Source: Streptomyces aurantiogriseus
Lineage (GTDB): Bacteria > Actinomycetota > Actinomycetes > Streptomycetales > Streptomycetaceae
Reading direction: 5' to 3'
Assembly: GCF_014649375.1 (NCBI RefSeq)
Contig: NZ_BMSX01000004.1
Location: 248,001-312,000 of the forward strand
Length of the DNA: 64,000 bases
The notes beneath the pieces were generated by a model. The model was given only the letters and a program-made list of their open reading frames with translations. It did not search any database and was not told the origin of the DNA. The translations under genes were made by a program, and so were the position numbers. Shown here piece after piece: positions 1-8,589 of this stretch. Numbering within the stretch: position 1 is the stretch's first letter; every line of letters starts with the position of its first letter.

Positions 1-158
1 GCTTGGCCCCTAATCGGTCAACTTGGGCTGTATTCACGCCACAGGTGTCTCATTCCGGTAGGACAGCCGCAGGCTGTCACTGACGATCTACTCAGCCCGC
101 GGGGACGGGAGAGCGGGGAGACCGGTGCGTGGTCCAATACGTACATAGGGGGCGAAGA

Positions 159-1178
159 GTGTTGCGGATACTCGGGCTTGCTTCGGATGCCGAGAGTCTG
201 TATCGAGCCATGATCGGCGAACCCCATCAGGACGTACCGGGGCTCGCCGCGCATCTGCAGTGGCCCGAGGAACGGGTCCGTCACGCCCTCGACGAACTGG
301 CCCGGCTCGCCCTGGTCCGCCCCTCCGGCGACCCTCCCGGCGAACTCCTCGTCGTCAACCCCGAACTGCGGCTGACCGCCCTGCTCACCCAGGAGGAGGT
401 CCGCCTCGCCGAGCGCCAGCAGCAGATCGCCAACAGCCGCCAGGCCGTCACGGAGATCATCGACAGCTATCACAACGCCGTCCGCAACCAGCGCGGCCTC
501 GAGGTCGAGCGCATCACCGGCCTCGAGATGATCCGGGCCCGGCTGGAGGAGCTCTCCCAGGAGTGCGCCGAGGAGCTGAGCGCCTTCATCCCGCTCAGCC
601 GGCACCCGGCCGACTCCCGCCGCGCGGTCCGCCCGCTCGACGAGAACCTGCTGGGCCGCGGGGTCCACATGCGCAGCATCTACCTGCAGGGCGCCCTCAA
701 CGACCCGGACATGACCACGCACTTCGACTGGCTGACCGACCTCGGCGGCCGGGTGCGCACCGTGGCCACCCTGCCCCTGCGCCTGATCATCTTCGACCGG
801 CGCGTCGCCATGGTGCCCTCCGACCCGGAGAACACCGCCTCCGGCGCCCTGCTGCTGCGCGGCAAGGGCCTGGTCTCCGCCCTGTGCTCGCTGTTCGAGC
901 ACGTCTGGGAGGCCGCGACCCCCTACGGCCAGGAACCGATCAACGACAGCCGCACCGGCCTGTCCAGCCAGGCCCGCGCCATCCTCAGCCTCCTCGCCCA
1001 GGGCTACACGGACGACGTCGTCGCCCGCAAGATCGGCGTCTCCGTCCGCACCTCCCGCCGCATCACGGCCGAACTGATGAGCCAACTCGGCGCCCGCAGC
1101 CGCTTCCAGGCCGGCGTCCTCGCCGGCGAACGCGGCTGGCTCCGCGGCGCGACGGCGGAGGGCGGGGGGCCGGTGTGA
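159..1178 (+). CDS. LuxR-type helix-turn-helix regulator with TrmB-like N-terminal domain
   Basis: Predicted cytoplasmic transcription regulator of 339 residues. The first 70 residues look like a TrmB-type winged helix (LASDAESLYRAMI ... DELARLALVRPSG). A middle domain of unknown ligand follows, and the C-terminal 60 residues form a LuxR/GerE helix-turn-helix (LSSQARAILSLLAQGYTDD ... ISVRTSRR-like). This layout is common for Streptomyces regulators beside biosynthetic clusters. I chose the GTG at 159 because GGGGGCGAAGA precedes it; an in-frame GTG lies at 129. It stands alone, facing the minus-strand ABC exporter genes, so control of that exporter is inference only. Confidence 0.85.
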   Translation: MLRILGLASDAESLYRAMIGEPHQDVPGLAAHLQWPEERVRHALDELARLALVRPSGDPPGELLVVNPELRLTALLTQEEVRLAERQQQIANSRQAVTEIIDSYHNAVRNQRGLEVERITGLEMIRARLEELSQECAEELSAFIPLSRHPADSRRAVRPLDENLLGRGVHMRSIYLQGALNDPDMTTHFDWLTDLGGRVRTVATLPLRLIIFDRRVAMVPSDPENTASGALLLRGKGLVSALCSLFEHVWEAATPYGQEPINDSRTGLSSQARAILSLLAQGYTDDVVARKIGVSVRTSRRITAELMSQLGARSRFQAGVLAGERGWLRGATAEGGGPV

Positions 1179-1565
1179 GACGGGCACCCCGGACCGCCGC
1201 GAGGCGAACGGAAACCCCCGCCCCGGAGCGACCACACCCGCCCGGCCCGAGACAGAAACGACCAAGCAGCCCGAAGCAGGCACAGCCCAGCAGCCCGAGG
1301 CGAACACGGGCGACCGACCCGAGCGGAACGGAAACCACCGCCCCGAGCGGAACGGAAGCCACCGCCCCAAGGCCGCCGGCACCGACCGGCCCCAGACAGA
1401 AACGACCAAGCAGCCCGGAGCAGGCACAGCCCAGCAGCCCGAGGCGAACACGGGCCACCGACCCGAGGCGAACGCGGGCAGCCGGCCCGAGGCGAGCAGG
1501 GACGATCGGCCCGAGGCGGGTGCCGCGGCCGTAGCAGCGGGCCGCCGCGCCACGGCACCCACCCC
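1179..1565. repeat. Gene-less region with a 74-bp direct repeat and a 24-bp tandem repeat
   Basis: No convincing gene lies between the convergent regulator and ABC permease. Two copies of a 74-bp sequence sit at 1250-1323 and 1394-1467 and differ at two positions; their starts are 144 bp apart. Between them a 24-bp unit is present twice at 1321-1344 and 1345-1368 with one change. Long frames run through on both strands, giving Pro/Arg/Ser-rich or Arg/Leu/Gly-rich repeats. They look like composition artefacts and extend from inside flanking genes. Confidence 0.7.
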
Positions 1566-2342
1566 TCACCGTGTCGCGGCCGTGCGGAACGCCCGCAGTG
1601 CCAGCGGTACGACGACCGCCAGCAGCACCGCCAGGGTGAGGACCGACGCCAGTTCGGGATGGCGTACCGGCAGGCTCGCCCCCTCGGAGGCGGGGGCGTT
1701 GTGCCACAGCACCCGGCAGGCCTCGGCCACCGAACTGACCGGGTTCCACTCGGCCACCGTGCGCAGCCACCCCGGAAGTCCCCGCAGCGGCATGAACGAG
1801 TTGGACAGGAACGAGAACACGACGAGCGCGAGCGCGGTGACGCCGTTGATCGCCTCGAGATTGCGCATCACCAGCCCGATCAGCACGCCCAGCCAGAGCA
1901 TCGTGTACGTGAAGCCGAGGAGCAGCCCGACGGCGGCGAGCGACTCCAGGAGCCCTCCGTGGATCCGCCACCCGACCAGCAGCCCGACCCCGGACACCGC
2001 ACCCATCGCGGCGACCGCGGTGACCAGGTCCGCCACCGTGTACGCGAAGAGCACCGAGGCCCGCGAGATGGGCATCGACCGGAACCGGTCGGTGAGCCCC
2101 GTCTGCAGGTCCGACGCCACCCCGATCGCGGTGGAGCCCACACAGGCCAGCCCGACCTGGGCGAAGACGCCCGCCATCACGTAGTCGTGGTAGGCGCCGC
2201 CCTCGACGGTGATCACGCTCGCGAAGAGGTAGCCGAGGATCACCACCATCGCCACCGGCGTGAGCGACACCGCGATGATCTTCTCCGGGGTCCGCCGCAG
2301 ATGGGTCATCTGCCGCCCCGTCAGGGACAGGACCTCACTCAT
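1566..2342 (-). CDS. ABC-2 type transporter permease (DrrB-like)
   Basis: Membrane subunit of a drug or metabolite exporter, 258 residues with about six hydrophobic segments. It carries the ABC-2 pattern in its second half (SFLSNSFMPLRGLPGWLRTVAEWNPVSSVAEACR), typical of DrrB and daunorubicin-resistance permeases. Its ATG overlaps the last codons of the upstream ATPase gene by 8 bp, so the two are translationally coupled. Length matches the family. The substrate cannot be read from sequence; the neighbouring MMPL and SbnB-like genes suggest a peptide-type metabolite. Confidence 0.92.
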   Translation of the reverse strand: MSEVLSLTGRQMTHLRRTPEKIIAVSLTPVAMVVILGYLFASVITVEGGAYHDYVMAGVFAQVGLACVGSTAIGVASDLQTGLTDRFRSMPISRASVLFAYTVADLVTAVAAMGAVSGVGLLVGWRIHGGLLESLAAVGLLLGFTYTMLWLGVLIGLVMRNLEAINGVTALALVVFSFLSNSFMPLRGLPGWLRTVAEWNPVSSVAEACRVLWHNAPASEGASLPVRHPELASVLTLAVLLAVVVPLALRAFRTAATR

Positions 2343-3297
2343 CGCCGCTCTCCTTCACCTGGGCGCTCGCCCCCGTCAGCTGCAGGAACACCTCGTCGAG
2401 CGACGGCCGCCGCACGGCGAAGTCGGTCACCGGCACACCGCAGCGCTCGAGTTCGGCGGCCGCGCGGGCCACGCCCCCGATGCCGTCGGCGAGCCGCACC
2501 GCGATCCGGCGCGTCTCCCGGTCCACCACGGGGGCCTCGGACACCGCCCGCCCGAGCGCCGCCGCGGCCGGCTCCAGCGCCTCGACGCCCTCGACCGACA
2601 CCTCCAGCCGCTCGTCGCCCACCTTGCGCTTGAGCTCGTCGGCGGTCCCCTCGGCGATCACCCGGCCGGAGCCGAACACGGTGATGCGGTCGGCGAGGAA
2701 GTCCGCCTCCTCCAGGTACTGCGTGGTCAGCAGCACGGTGACCCCGCGGGCGATCTGCTCGCGCACCTGCTGCCACAGCGTGATCCGGCTCGCCGGGTCC
2801 AGCCCGGTGGTCGGCTCGTCGAGGAACAGCACCTGCGGCGAGGCGACGAGACAGGCGGCCAGATCCAGCCGCCGCCGCATCCCGCCCGAATACGTCTTCG
2901 ACGGCCGGCCGGCCGCGTGCTGCAGACCGAACCCGTCGAGCAGTTCCTCGGCCCGGGTGCGGGCACCTCGCCGGCCGAGGCCCATCAGCCGGCCGATCAT
3001 GACCAGATTCTCACGGCCCGTCAGCAGTCCGTCGACGGCCGCGTACTGCCCGGCGAGCCCGATCCGGCGGCGCACCTCACGGGGCCGGCGCACCACGTCG
3101 TACCCCGCCACCGTGGCCCGGCCGCCGTCCGGCGCGAGCAGCGTGGCCAGGGTGCGGACCGTGGTGGTCTTGCCGGCGCCGTTCGGTCCGAGCAGCCCGA
3201 GCACCGTTCCCGGCGGCACGGAAAGGTCGACTCCGGCCAGCACTTCGTGATCACCGAATCTCTTTTTCAACCCTTCGGCTTGAATGGCGAATTCCAT
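2335..3297 (-). CDS. ABC transporter ATP-binding protein (DrrA-like)
   Basis: Cytoplasmic ATPase of 320 residues that powers the downstream permease. Walker A GPNGAGKTT is at residues 37-45, the signature YSGGMRRRLDLA near residue 140, and Walker B LFLDEPTTGLDP follows. The C-terminal extension (about residues 225-320) is the DrrA type. I start it at the ATG at 3297 because GGGGAGGGGC precedes it and the protein then begins directly in the ABC fold. A longer frame reaches 3558, but that would run through the divergent promoter region. It overlaps the permease start by 8 bp. Confidence 0.93.
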   Translation of the reverse strand: MEFAIQAEGLKKRFGDHEVLAGVDLSVPPGTVLGLLGPNGAGKTTTVRTLATLLAPDGGRATVAGYDVVRRPREVRRRIGLAGQYAAVDGLLTGRENLVMIGRLMGLGRRGARTRAEELLDGFGLQHAAGRPSKTYSGGMRRRLDLAACLVASPQVLFLDEPTTGLDPASRITLWQQVREQIARGVTVLLTTQYLEEADFLADRITVFGSGRVIAEGTADELKRKVGDERLEVSVEGVEALEPAAAALGRAVSEAPVVDRETRRIAVRLADGIGGVARAAAELERCGVPVTDFAVRRPSLDEVFLQLTGASAQVKESGDE

Positions 3298-3527
3298 GCC
3301 CCTCCCCGCCCTCTGTGGATCTTTCTCGGGTGTGTGCGGATTCCCTTTCCGACGCTGGAAGGTAGCAGGATAAATACCGGCCAGGTGCCCGTTTTGCCCG
3401 GTATGGCATGGCAGCACTCTGCAGCCGCAGCATGCTGCCTCCGCGAGACCTACGAATGCCCCGGAACCCGCCCCTAGCGTTTTTGGAGAAACCCCGCACC
3501 CCCCATGCCGCAGGAGAGAAGAAGCGA
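3298..3527. promoter_or_regulatory. Divergent promoter region with two inverted repeats
   Basis: This 230-bp space separates the DrrA-like gene (minus) from the MMPL gene (plus). It holds ATACCGG (3374-3380) and CCGGTAT (3398-3404) as an inverted repeat with a 17-bp spacer. It also holds a perfect 12-bp palindrome GCAGCATGCTGC at 3427-3438. Either could be an operator shared by the two exporters; no binding protein can be named. A clear Shine-Dalgarno, AGGAGAG, lies just before the MMPL ATG. Confidence 0.45.
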
Positions 3528-5759
3528 ATGGCAGCCAAACGGAACCTCGCAGCCGCACTCGGCAGGTGGAGTGCCGGACACCGGAAGACCGCGGTGTTCG
3601 GCTGGCTCGTCCTGGTCGTTCTGGTCATGACGCTGGGCAGCTCCGCGGGCCAGGTCAACCTCACCGAGGCCGACTACGGAACCGGCGACTCGGGCCGCGC
3701 CGAGCGCATCCTCCAGGACGCCGGCCTGACCGAGCCCGCCGGCGAGCTGATCTACGTCCACAGCGACGAACTCACCGCCGACAACCCCCAGTTCACCAAG
3801 GCCGTCACCGACACCGCCGACGCCGTCGAGGCCACCGGCCTCACCGCCCGCGTCCGCACCCCCGACACCACGAACCTCGTCTCCGCCGACCAGCACGCCG
3901 TCCTCATCACCTACGACGTCAAGGGCGACCCGGACACCGCCGCCGACCGCATCCAGCCGGTCATCGACGCGGTCAAGAAGACGGACGCCGCCCACGCCGA
4001 GGTGACCCTCGGTCAGTACGGCGCCGCCACCGGCCTGAAAGCCATCAACGACAGCCTCGGCGAGGACTTCGTCCGCGCCGAGTACACCGCGCTGCCGGTC
4101 TCGCTGGGCATCCTGCTCGCCGTCTTCGGCGCGCTGGTCGCCGCCCTGCTGCCGATCGCGCTCGCGGTGACCGCCTGCGTCGGCGCGATGGGCCTGCTCG
4201 CCCTGACCAGCCACGTGGTGCCGGTCGACGGCATGACCAACTCCATGATGTTCCTGATGGGCCTCGCCGTCGGCGTCGACTACTGCCTGTTCTACCTGCG
4301 CCGCCAGCGCGAGGAGCGCGAGGCCGGCCGCGACAACGCCACCGCGCTCCAGATCGCCGCCGCCACCTCCGGCCACTCCGTGCTGATCTCCGGCATCACC
4401 GTCTGCGTCGCCATGGCCGGCATGTTCCTCTCCGGCCTGACCGTCTTCGAGGGCTTCGCCATCGCCACCATCGAGGTCGTCGTCATCGCCGTCCTCGGCT
4501 CCATGACCGTCCTGCCCGCCCTGATGGCCATGCTCGGCGACCGGATCGGCGCCGGTCGCATCCCGTTCCTGGGCCGCCGCCGCGCCCGCAGGGCCGCGGC
4601 CGGCACCCCGCGGGGCAACAGCCTGCTGCTGCGCGGCGTCCTCGCCCGCCCCGGCGTCTTCGCCCTGCTCGCCGCGGCCGTCCTGCTCGCCCTGGCCGCG
4701 CCCGCCCTCGGCATGAAGACCGAGAAACTCGGCACCGACAAGCTGCTGCCCGCCGACAACCCGACCGTGAAGGTCTCCCAGCAGATCGAGAAGGACTTCC
4801 CCGGCTCCCCGGCCCCCGCGAGCGTCATCATCAGGTCCGCGGACATCGACTCGGCGCAGATGAAGCAGGCCCTCGCCGACTTCGAGGCGAAGGCCCTGGC
4901 CTCCGGCCAGACCGGCAAGTCCATCGACGTCACCGTCCACAGCAAGGAGAACATCGCCGAGGTGAGCGTCCCGCTGGCCGGCAACGGCTCCGACGACACC
5001 TCCAAGAAGGCCCTCACCACCCTGCGCGAGACCCTCGTCCCCGACACCTTCGGCAAGATCGACGGCACCACCGCCCTCGTCCGCGGCGACCTCGCGTTCT
5101 CCGTCGACTACAACGACCAGCTGAAGAAGAGCATCGTCCCGGTCTTCGCCTTCGTCCTCGGCGTGACCTTCCTGCTGATGCTGTTCTCCTTCCGTTCCCC
5201 CGTCATCGCCCTCACCTCGATCGTCCTCAACCTGCTCTCGGTGGGCGCCGCCTACGGCGTGATGACGGCCGTCTTCCAGCACGGCTGGGGCGCGTCCCTG
5301 GTCGGCACGGAGGGCATCGGCGCGGTCGAGTCCTGGATGCCGCTGTTCGTCTTCGTGGTCCTGTTCGGCCTGTCCATGGACTACCACGTGTTCGTGGTCT
5401 CCCGGATCCGCGAGGCCTACGACCGCGGCGCCACCACCCGTGACGCCATCGCGCACGGCATCCGCTCCACGGCGGGCGTCGTCACCAGCGCCGGCCTGAT
5501 CATGGTCGCCGTCTTCGCGGTCTTCGGCACCCTGGACATGCAGGACTTCAAGCAGCTCGGCGTCGGCCTCGCGGTCGCCGTCCTGCTGGACGCCACCCTG
5601 GTCCGCGCCGTCCTGCTCCCCTCGGTGATGCTCCTGCTCGGCAAGGCCAACTGGGCGGCCCCGTCCTTCCTGCGCGCCTCCCGCCCGACGCCGACCGGCA
5701 CCACCCACCCCGTCCCGTCCGCGCCGACGACCCCGGAACACGCGGCGGCAGGCCGATGA
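3528..5759 (+). CDS. MMPL/RND family transporter
   Basis: Inner-membrane exporter of 743 residues with two repeated halves, each with a first transmembrane helix, a large extracytoplasmic loop and a cluster of five helices. The family motifs are visible at the conserved helices: MMFLMGLAVGVDYCLFYLRR in the first half and VFVVLFGLSMDYHVFVVSRIRE in the second. MMPL proteins export lipids or lipopeptide-like metabolites, driven by proton flow. I chose the ATG at 3528 (AGGAGAG upstream, then a basic stretch and the first helix). The next gene's ATG overlaps this stop codon (ATGA), so the two are coupled. Confidence 0.93.
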   Translation: MAAKRNLAAALGRWSAGHRKTAVFGWLVLVVLVMTLGSSAGQVNLTEADYGTGDSGRAERILQDAGLTEPAGELIYVHSDELTADNPQFTKAVTDTADAVEATGLTARVRTPDTTNLVSADQHAVLITYDVKGDPDTAADRIQPVIDAVKKTDAAHAEVTLGQYGAATGLKAINDSLGEDFVRAEYTALPVSLGILLAVFGALVAALLPIALAVTACVGAMGLLALTSHVVPVDGMTNSMMFLMGLAVGVDYCLFYLRRQREEREAGRDNATALQIAAATSGHSVLISGITVCVAMAGMFLSGLTVFEGFAIATIEVVVIAVLGSMTVLPALMAMLGDRIGAGRIPFLGRRRARRAAAGTPRGNSLLLRGVLARPGVFALLAAAVLLALAAPALGMKTEKLGTDKLLPADNPTVKVSQQIEKDFPGSPAPASVIIRSADIDSAQMKQALADFEAKALASGQTGKSIDVTVHSKENIAEVSVPLAGNGSDDTSKKALTTLRETLVPDTFGKIDGTTALVRGDLAFSVDYNDQLKKSIVPVFAFVLGVTFLLMLFSFRSPVIALTSIVLNLLSVGAAYGVMTAVFQHGWGASLVGTEGIGAVESWMPLFVFVVLFGLSMDYHVFVVSRIREAYDRGATTRDAIAHGIRSTAGVVTSAGLIMVAVFAVFGTLDMQDFKQLGVGLAVAVLLDATLVRAVLLPSVMLLLGKANWAAPSFLRASRPTPTGTTHPVPSAPTTPEHAAAGR

Positions 5760-6850
5760 CCCCCACCACCGGGGCCACGGCGACGACTTCGACGACGACT
5801 TCTACGGAGAGGACCCCCGTGTTCGAGTTCAGCGTGGTCGGCGGCACCACGGCCCGCGCCGTCATCGACCGTACCCGCCCCGAGATCGTGCGCGAGGTCC
5901 GCTCCACGTACCTGGCCCACGACGACGGCGACTCGGTCAACCCCGACAGCTACTTCCTGCGCTTCCCCGACAAGCCCGACGCCCGCATCATCGCGCTCCC
6001 CGCCTACCTGGGCGGCGAGCACGACGTGGCCGGCATCAAGTGGATCGGCTCGTTCCCCCAGAACATCGCCGACGGCATCCCCCGCGCGAGCGCCGCACTG
6101 CTCCTGAACGACTACGCCACCGGCTACCCCTTCGCCCTGCTGGAGGCCTCCCAGATCAGCGCCGCCCGCACGGCCGCCTCCGCGGTCCTGGCCGCCGAGC
6201 AGCTGACCGGCTCCCGCACCGCCGGCCATCTGTCGGTGATCGGCGGCGGCATCATCGCCCGCAACGTCCTGGAGTTCTTCGCCGCGCAGAACTGGCAGTT
6301 CGGCGGCGTCACCGTCCACGACAAGATCCCCGAGTACGCCGAGGCCCTCGCCGCCCACACCACCGACCAGCTCGGCTACCGCACATCGACCACCGCGAGC
6401 CTCGAAGTCGCCCTCCTCAAGGCCGACATCGTGGTCTTCGCGACGACGGCCGCGGAACCCTACGTCCTGGACGCGGGCGCCTTCGCCCCCGGCCAGGTCG
6501 TGTTGAACATCTCCCTGCGCGACATCGGCCCGGAGCTGATCAACGACGCGTACAACATCCTGGACGACGTCGACCACTGCCTGAAGGCCAACACCTCACC
6601 CCACCTCGCGGAACAGAAGTACGGCCACCGCGACTTCATCACCGGCACCCTCGCCCAGCACATCCGCGGCCGGGTGACCACCGGCACCGACAAGCCGGTG
6701 ATCTTCTCCCCCTTCGGCCTCGGCGTCCTCGACCTCGCGGTCGGCCTCCACGTCTACCGCGAGGCCCGCGCCACCGGCGAAGCCGTCCCCGTCGACGGCT
6801 TCTTCGGCGAGACGACCCGCTGGCCGACCCGCCCGCCACAGCACGGCTGA
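5756..6850 (+). CDS. SbnB-like 2,3-diaminopropionate biosynthesis dehydrogenase (ornithine cyclodeaminase family)
   Basis: NAD-dependent enzyme of the ornithine cyclodeaminase/mu-crystallin fold, 364 residues. In siderophore pathways SbnB oxidises N-(1-amino-1-carboxyethyl)-L-glutamate to give L-2,3-diaminopropionate. The SbnB-type stretch RIIALPAYLGGEHDVAGIKWIGS and the nucleotide-binding LSVIGGGIIARNVLEFF are present. The first 21 residues are Thr-rich; an alternative GTG at 5819 has a better site (GGAGAGG, 7-nt spacing) and gives MFEFSVVGG, so the true protein may be 343 residues. No SbnA partner is encoded in the window; it could lie left of base 1. Confidence 0.85.
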   Translation: MTPTTGATATTSTTTSTERTPVFEFSVVGGTTARAVIDRTRPEIVREVRSTYLAHDDGDSVNPDSYFLRFPDKPDARIIALPAYLGGEHDVAGIKWIGSFPQNIADGIPRASAALLLNDYATGYPFALLEASQISAARTAASAVLAAEQLTGSRTAGHLSVIGGGIIARNVLEFFAAQNWQFGGVTVHDKIPEYAEALAAHTTDQLGYRTSTTASLEVALLKADIVVFATTAAEPYVLDAGAFAPGQVVLNISLRDIGPELINDAYNILDDVDHCLKANTSPHLAEQKYGHRDFITGTLAQHIRGRVTTGTDKPVIFSPFGLGVLDLAVGLHVYREARATGEAVPVDGFFGETTRWPTRPPQHG

Positions 6851-6859
6851 CCGTCCCGA

Positions 6860-6904
6860 CATGACGGAGCCCCCGCCGGCTTCACCGGCGGGGGCTCCGT
6901 CATG
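6860..6904. terminator. Perfect 20-bp hairpin terminator
   Basis: Arms 6860-6879 and 6885-6904 are exact reverse complements around a 5-nt loop. It lies 10 bp after the SbnB-like stop and can end transcription from the left. Confidence 0.85.
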
Positions 6905-6926
6905 TCACGTCATGTCACCCATGGCA

Positions 6927-6959
6927 AGGGGCCCGTTCCTGTGTCAGGAACGGGCCCCT
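6927..6959. terminator. Perfect 15-bp hairpin terminator after tRNA-Ala
   Basis: Arms 6927-6941 (AGGGGCCCGTTCCTG) and 6945-6959 are exact complements with loop TGT. It sits just beyond the 3' end of the minus-strand tRNA and most likely ends that transcript. Confidence 0.8.
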
Positions 6960-6967
6960 ATGCTGCG

Positions 6968-7041
6968 TGGACCTGAGGGGATTTGAACCCCTGGCCCCCT
7001 CGATGCGAACGAGGTGCGCTACCGGACTGCGCCACAGGCCC
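6968..7041 (-). tRNA. tRNA-Ala(CGC)
   Basis: Read on the minus strand, the acceptor arm GGGCCTG pairs with CAGGTCC (one G-T pair). The anticodon arm is CCTCG-TTCGCAT-CGAGG, giving anticodon CGC for alanine. The T arm contains GGTTCAAATCC. Length 74 nt with discriminator A. The 3' end faces left, toward the exporter/SbnB-like region. Confidence 0.95.
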
Positions 7042-7124
7042 TTGCAACGAGTGAAACTCTAGCACCCCGATCGGGCTGCTTGGAAATCCGTTCCCCGGCC
7101 CCGACCACGCAGGACAGGGTCCGC

Positions 7125-8420
7125 TCACTCGTTCGCGGCCCGGGGCCGCTCCCCGTCCTCGTACTGGTCGAACAGCGGTGTACGCCCCCGCTCCCGCGAC
7201 CGGCGAGCCGACGCGGCACGGCGGGCGTCACTGCGCTCGCCCCCCTCGGCCCTCGCCGTCCCGCCCGACGCGTCACTCTCCGCGGAGGGCCCGGGATCGC
7301 CCTCGGTGTCCCCGTCCGCCGCCTCCTGCTCCGGCGCGACCGAGCTCGACCGGGCCGAGCTCCATGTGTCCGGCGCCCCCAGGTCGACGCCGGCCGTGGC
7401 GCGCGGGGCGACCGGGGCGGTCACATACGTCGGCAGGGGGACGGGCACCGGGTCCCAGCTGTCCCCGTGGCCCGGCCGCCGCTGCCGCTCACGCTGCTGA
7501 TCGACCCACTCCGCGTGATCGGTCTGCTCGACGAGCGCCCTGCGGTCCGCGGCGAGCGCCAGCAGGCCCGGGTCGGTCTCCGGCTCGGGGGCCTCGTGCG
7601 GCTCCTCCGCGCCGGGGTCGGGGACGTCGTCGGCCGCCGCGGGCGCGGAGGCGGGGGTCCGCCGGCGCGGCTGGCGCTCACGCAGCCGCTGCGCGGCGGC
7701 CTCGGCGCGTCTGCGGTCCATCTGGTAGGCGAAGCGGCGACGCTCCTGGGAGCGCAGGTGCGCGATGTACGCGCTGAGCAGGATGGCGGGCACGCCGGGC
7801 GCCCACAGGAACGCGAGCCCTCCGACGGCGGCGACGATCGCGCCCAGCGTGAACGCGAGGAACAGCACCACGGTGGTGCGCCGTCGGCGTGCGAGCACCT
7901 TCGTGCGCCGGGCGCGCGCGGCGGCCGCCTGCGCGGAGGCGGTGGGAGACGTGCGCCGAGCGTCGGGCACGCGCGGGTGCGCCGGCGCGGCAGCCGATTC
8001 GTGCGCGGGCTTGGACGCTTGTTCACGCGCCGGCTTGGCGCTCTGTTCACGCCCGGGCTTGCCCGCCGCTTCACGCGCCGGATCGCGCGCCGCCTCCGTG
8101 CGCTCCTGCTCGCGCTCCTGAACCGTCGCCTTGACCTGCGGACGCGTCGGAGGCACGGCGAAGGCCCGGACGTCCACCGAGTCGGTGACGGCGTCCGGTG
8201 CGTCGGCGTCGTACTCCCCCTCCTCGGTGGAGCGCGCCCGCAGGTCCCTGGCGTACCGGCGCTCCATGCCCGCCCGTCCGGACAGGAGCCGGATGGCGGT
8301 GCTGAAGCGTTCCGTCGGACGGGCCTCGTTCAGCTCGTCCTGCCTACGGAGCCACATCGGCACCAAGTAGGCGGCCCAGGCCCCGACAATGACTGCGTAG
8401 ATGAGGCCGCTGCTGCTCAC
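7125..8420 (-). CDS. Membrane protein GlpR-like (receptor for gephyrin-like MoeA/Glp)
   Basis: Membrane protein of 431 residues: one N-terminal helix (residues 4-24, LIYAVIVGAWAAYLVPMWL), a long charged cytoplasmic region rich in Ala/Arg/Glu with KPAREQ-like repeats, a second hydrophobic pair (TVVLFLAFTLGAIVAAVGG...), then an acidic tail. In Corynebacterium the membrane receptor GlpR binds Glp, a MoeA-like gephyrin homologue, at the division septum. Here a MoeA-like gene lies 2 kb upstream in the same direction, which supports the assignment. Start GTG at 8420. It closes a minus-strand run that begins at galU. The family call is from order and topology, not a search. Confidence 0.75.
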   Translation of the reverse strand: MSSSGLIYAVIVGAWAAYLVPMWLRRQDELNEARPTERFSTAIRLLSGRAGMERRYARDLRARSTEEGEYDADAPDAVTDSVDVRAFAVPPTRPQVKATVQEREQERTEAARDPAREAAGKPGREQSAKPAREQASKPAHESAAAPAHPRVPDARRTSPTASAQAAAARARRTKVLARRRRTTVVLFLAFTLGAIVAAVGGLAFLWAPGVPAILLSAYIAHLRSQERRRFAYQMDRRRAEAAAQRLRERQPRRRTPASAPAAADDVPDPGAEEPHEAPEPETDPGLLALAADRRALVEQTDHAEWVDQQRERQRRPGHGDSWDPVPVPLPTYVTAPVAPRATAGVDLGAPDTWSSARSSSVAPEQEAADGDTEGDPGPSAESDASGGTARAEGGERSDARRAASARRSRERGRTPLFDQYEDGERPRAANE

Positions 8421-8589
8421 GCCTCACACGGTAGAGGGGTTTGCGTGAGGCCATCCGCCAATTGGGCCGGTGTGTCGCACGATCTGGCTGATATTTCGAG
8501 CTTTTTTTGGGACCGATGCGATCAGCAGGCCACCCGGAGCCGTGAATTCAATGCCCGGAGACGGTCACCACCCGATCACTTTCGAACAC

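Noticed and set aside
18..1562. Long minus-strand frames over the LuxR-type gene and the repeat region
   Set aside because: They are shadow frames of a high-GC gene and repeats; the products are Gly/Ala/Arg repeats with no domain and no start signal.
3474..5741. 755-residue minus-strand frame over the MMPL gene
   Set aside because: Highly biased Asp/Gly/Glu composition from the opposite strand of a clear MMPL gene.
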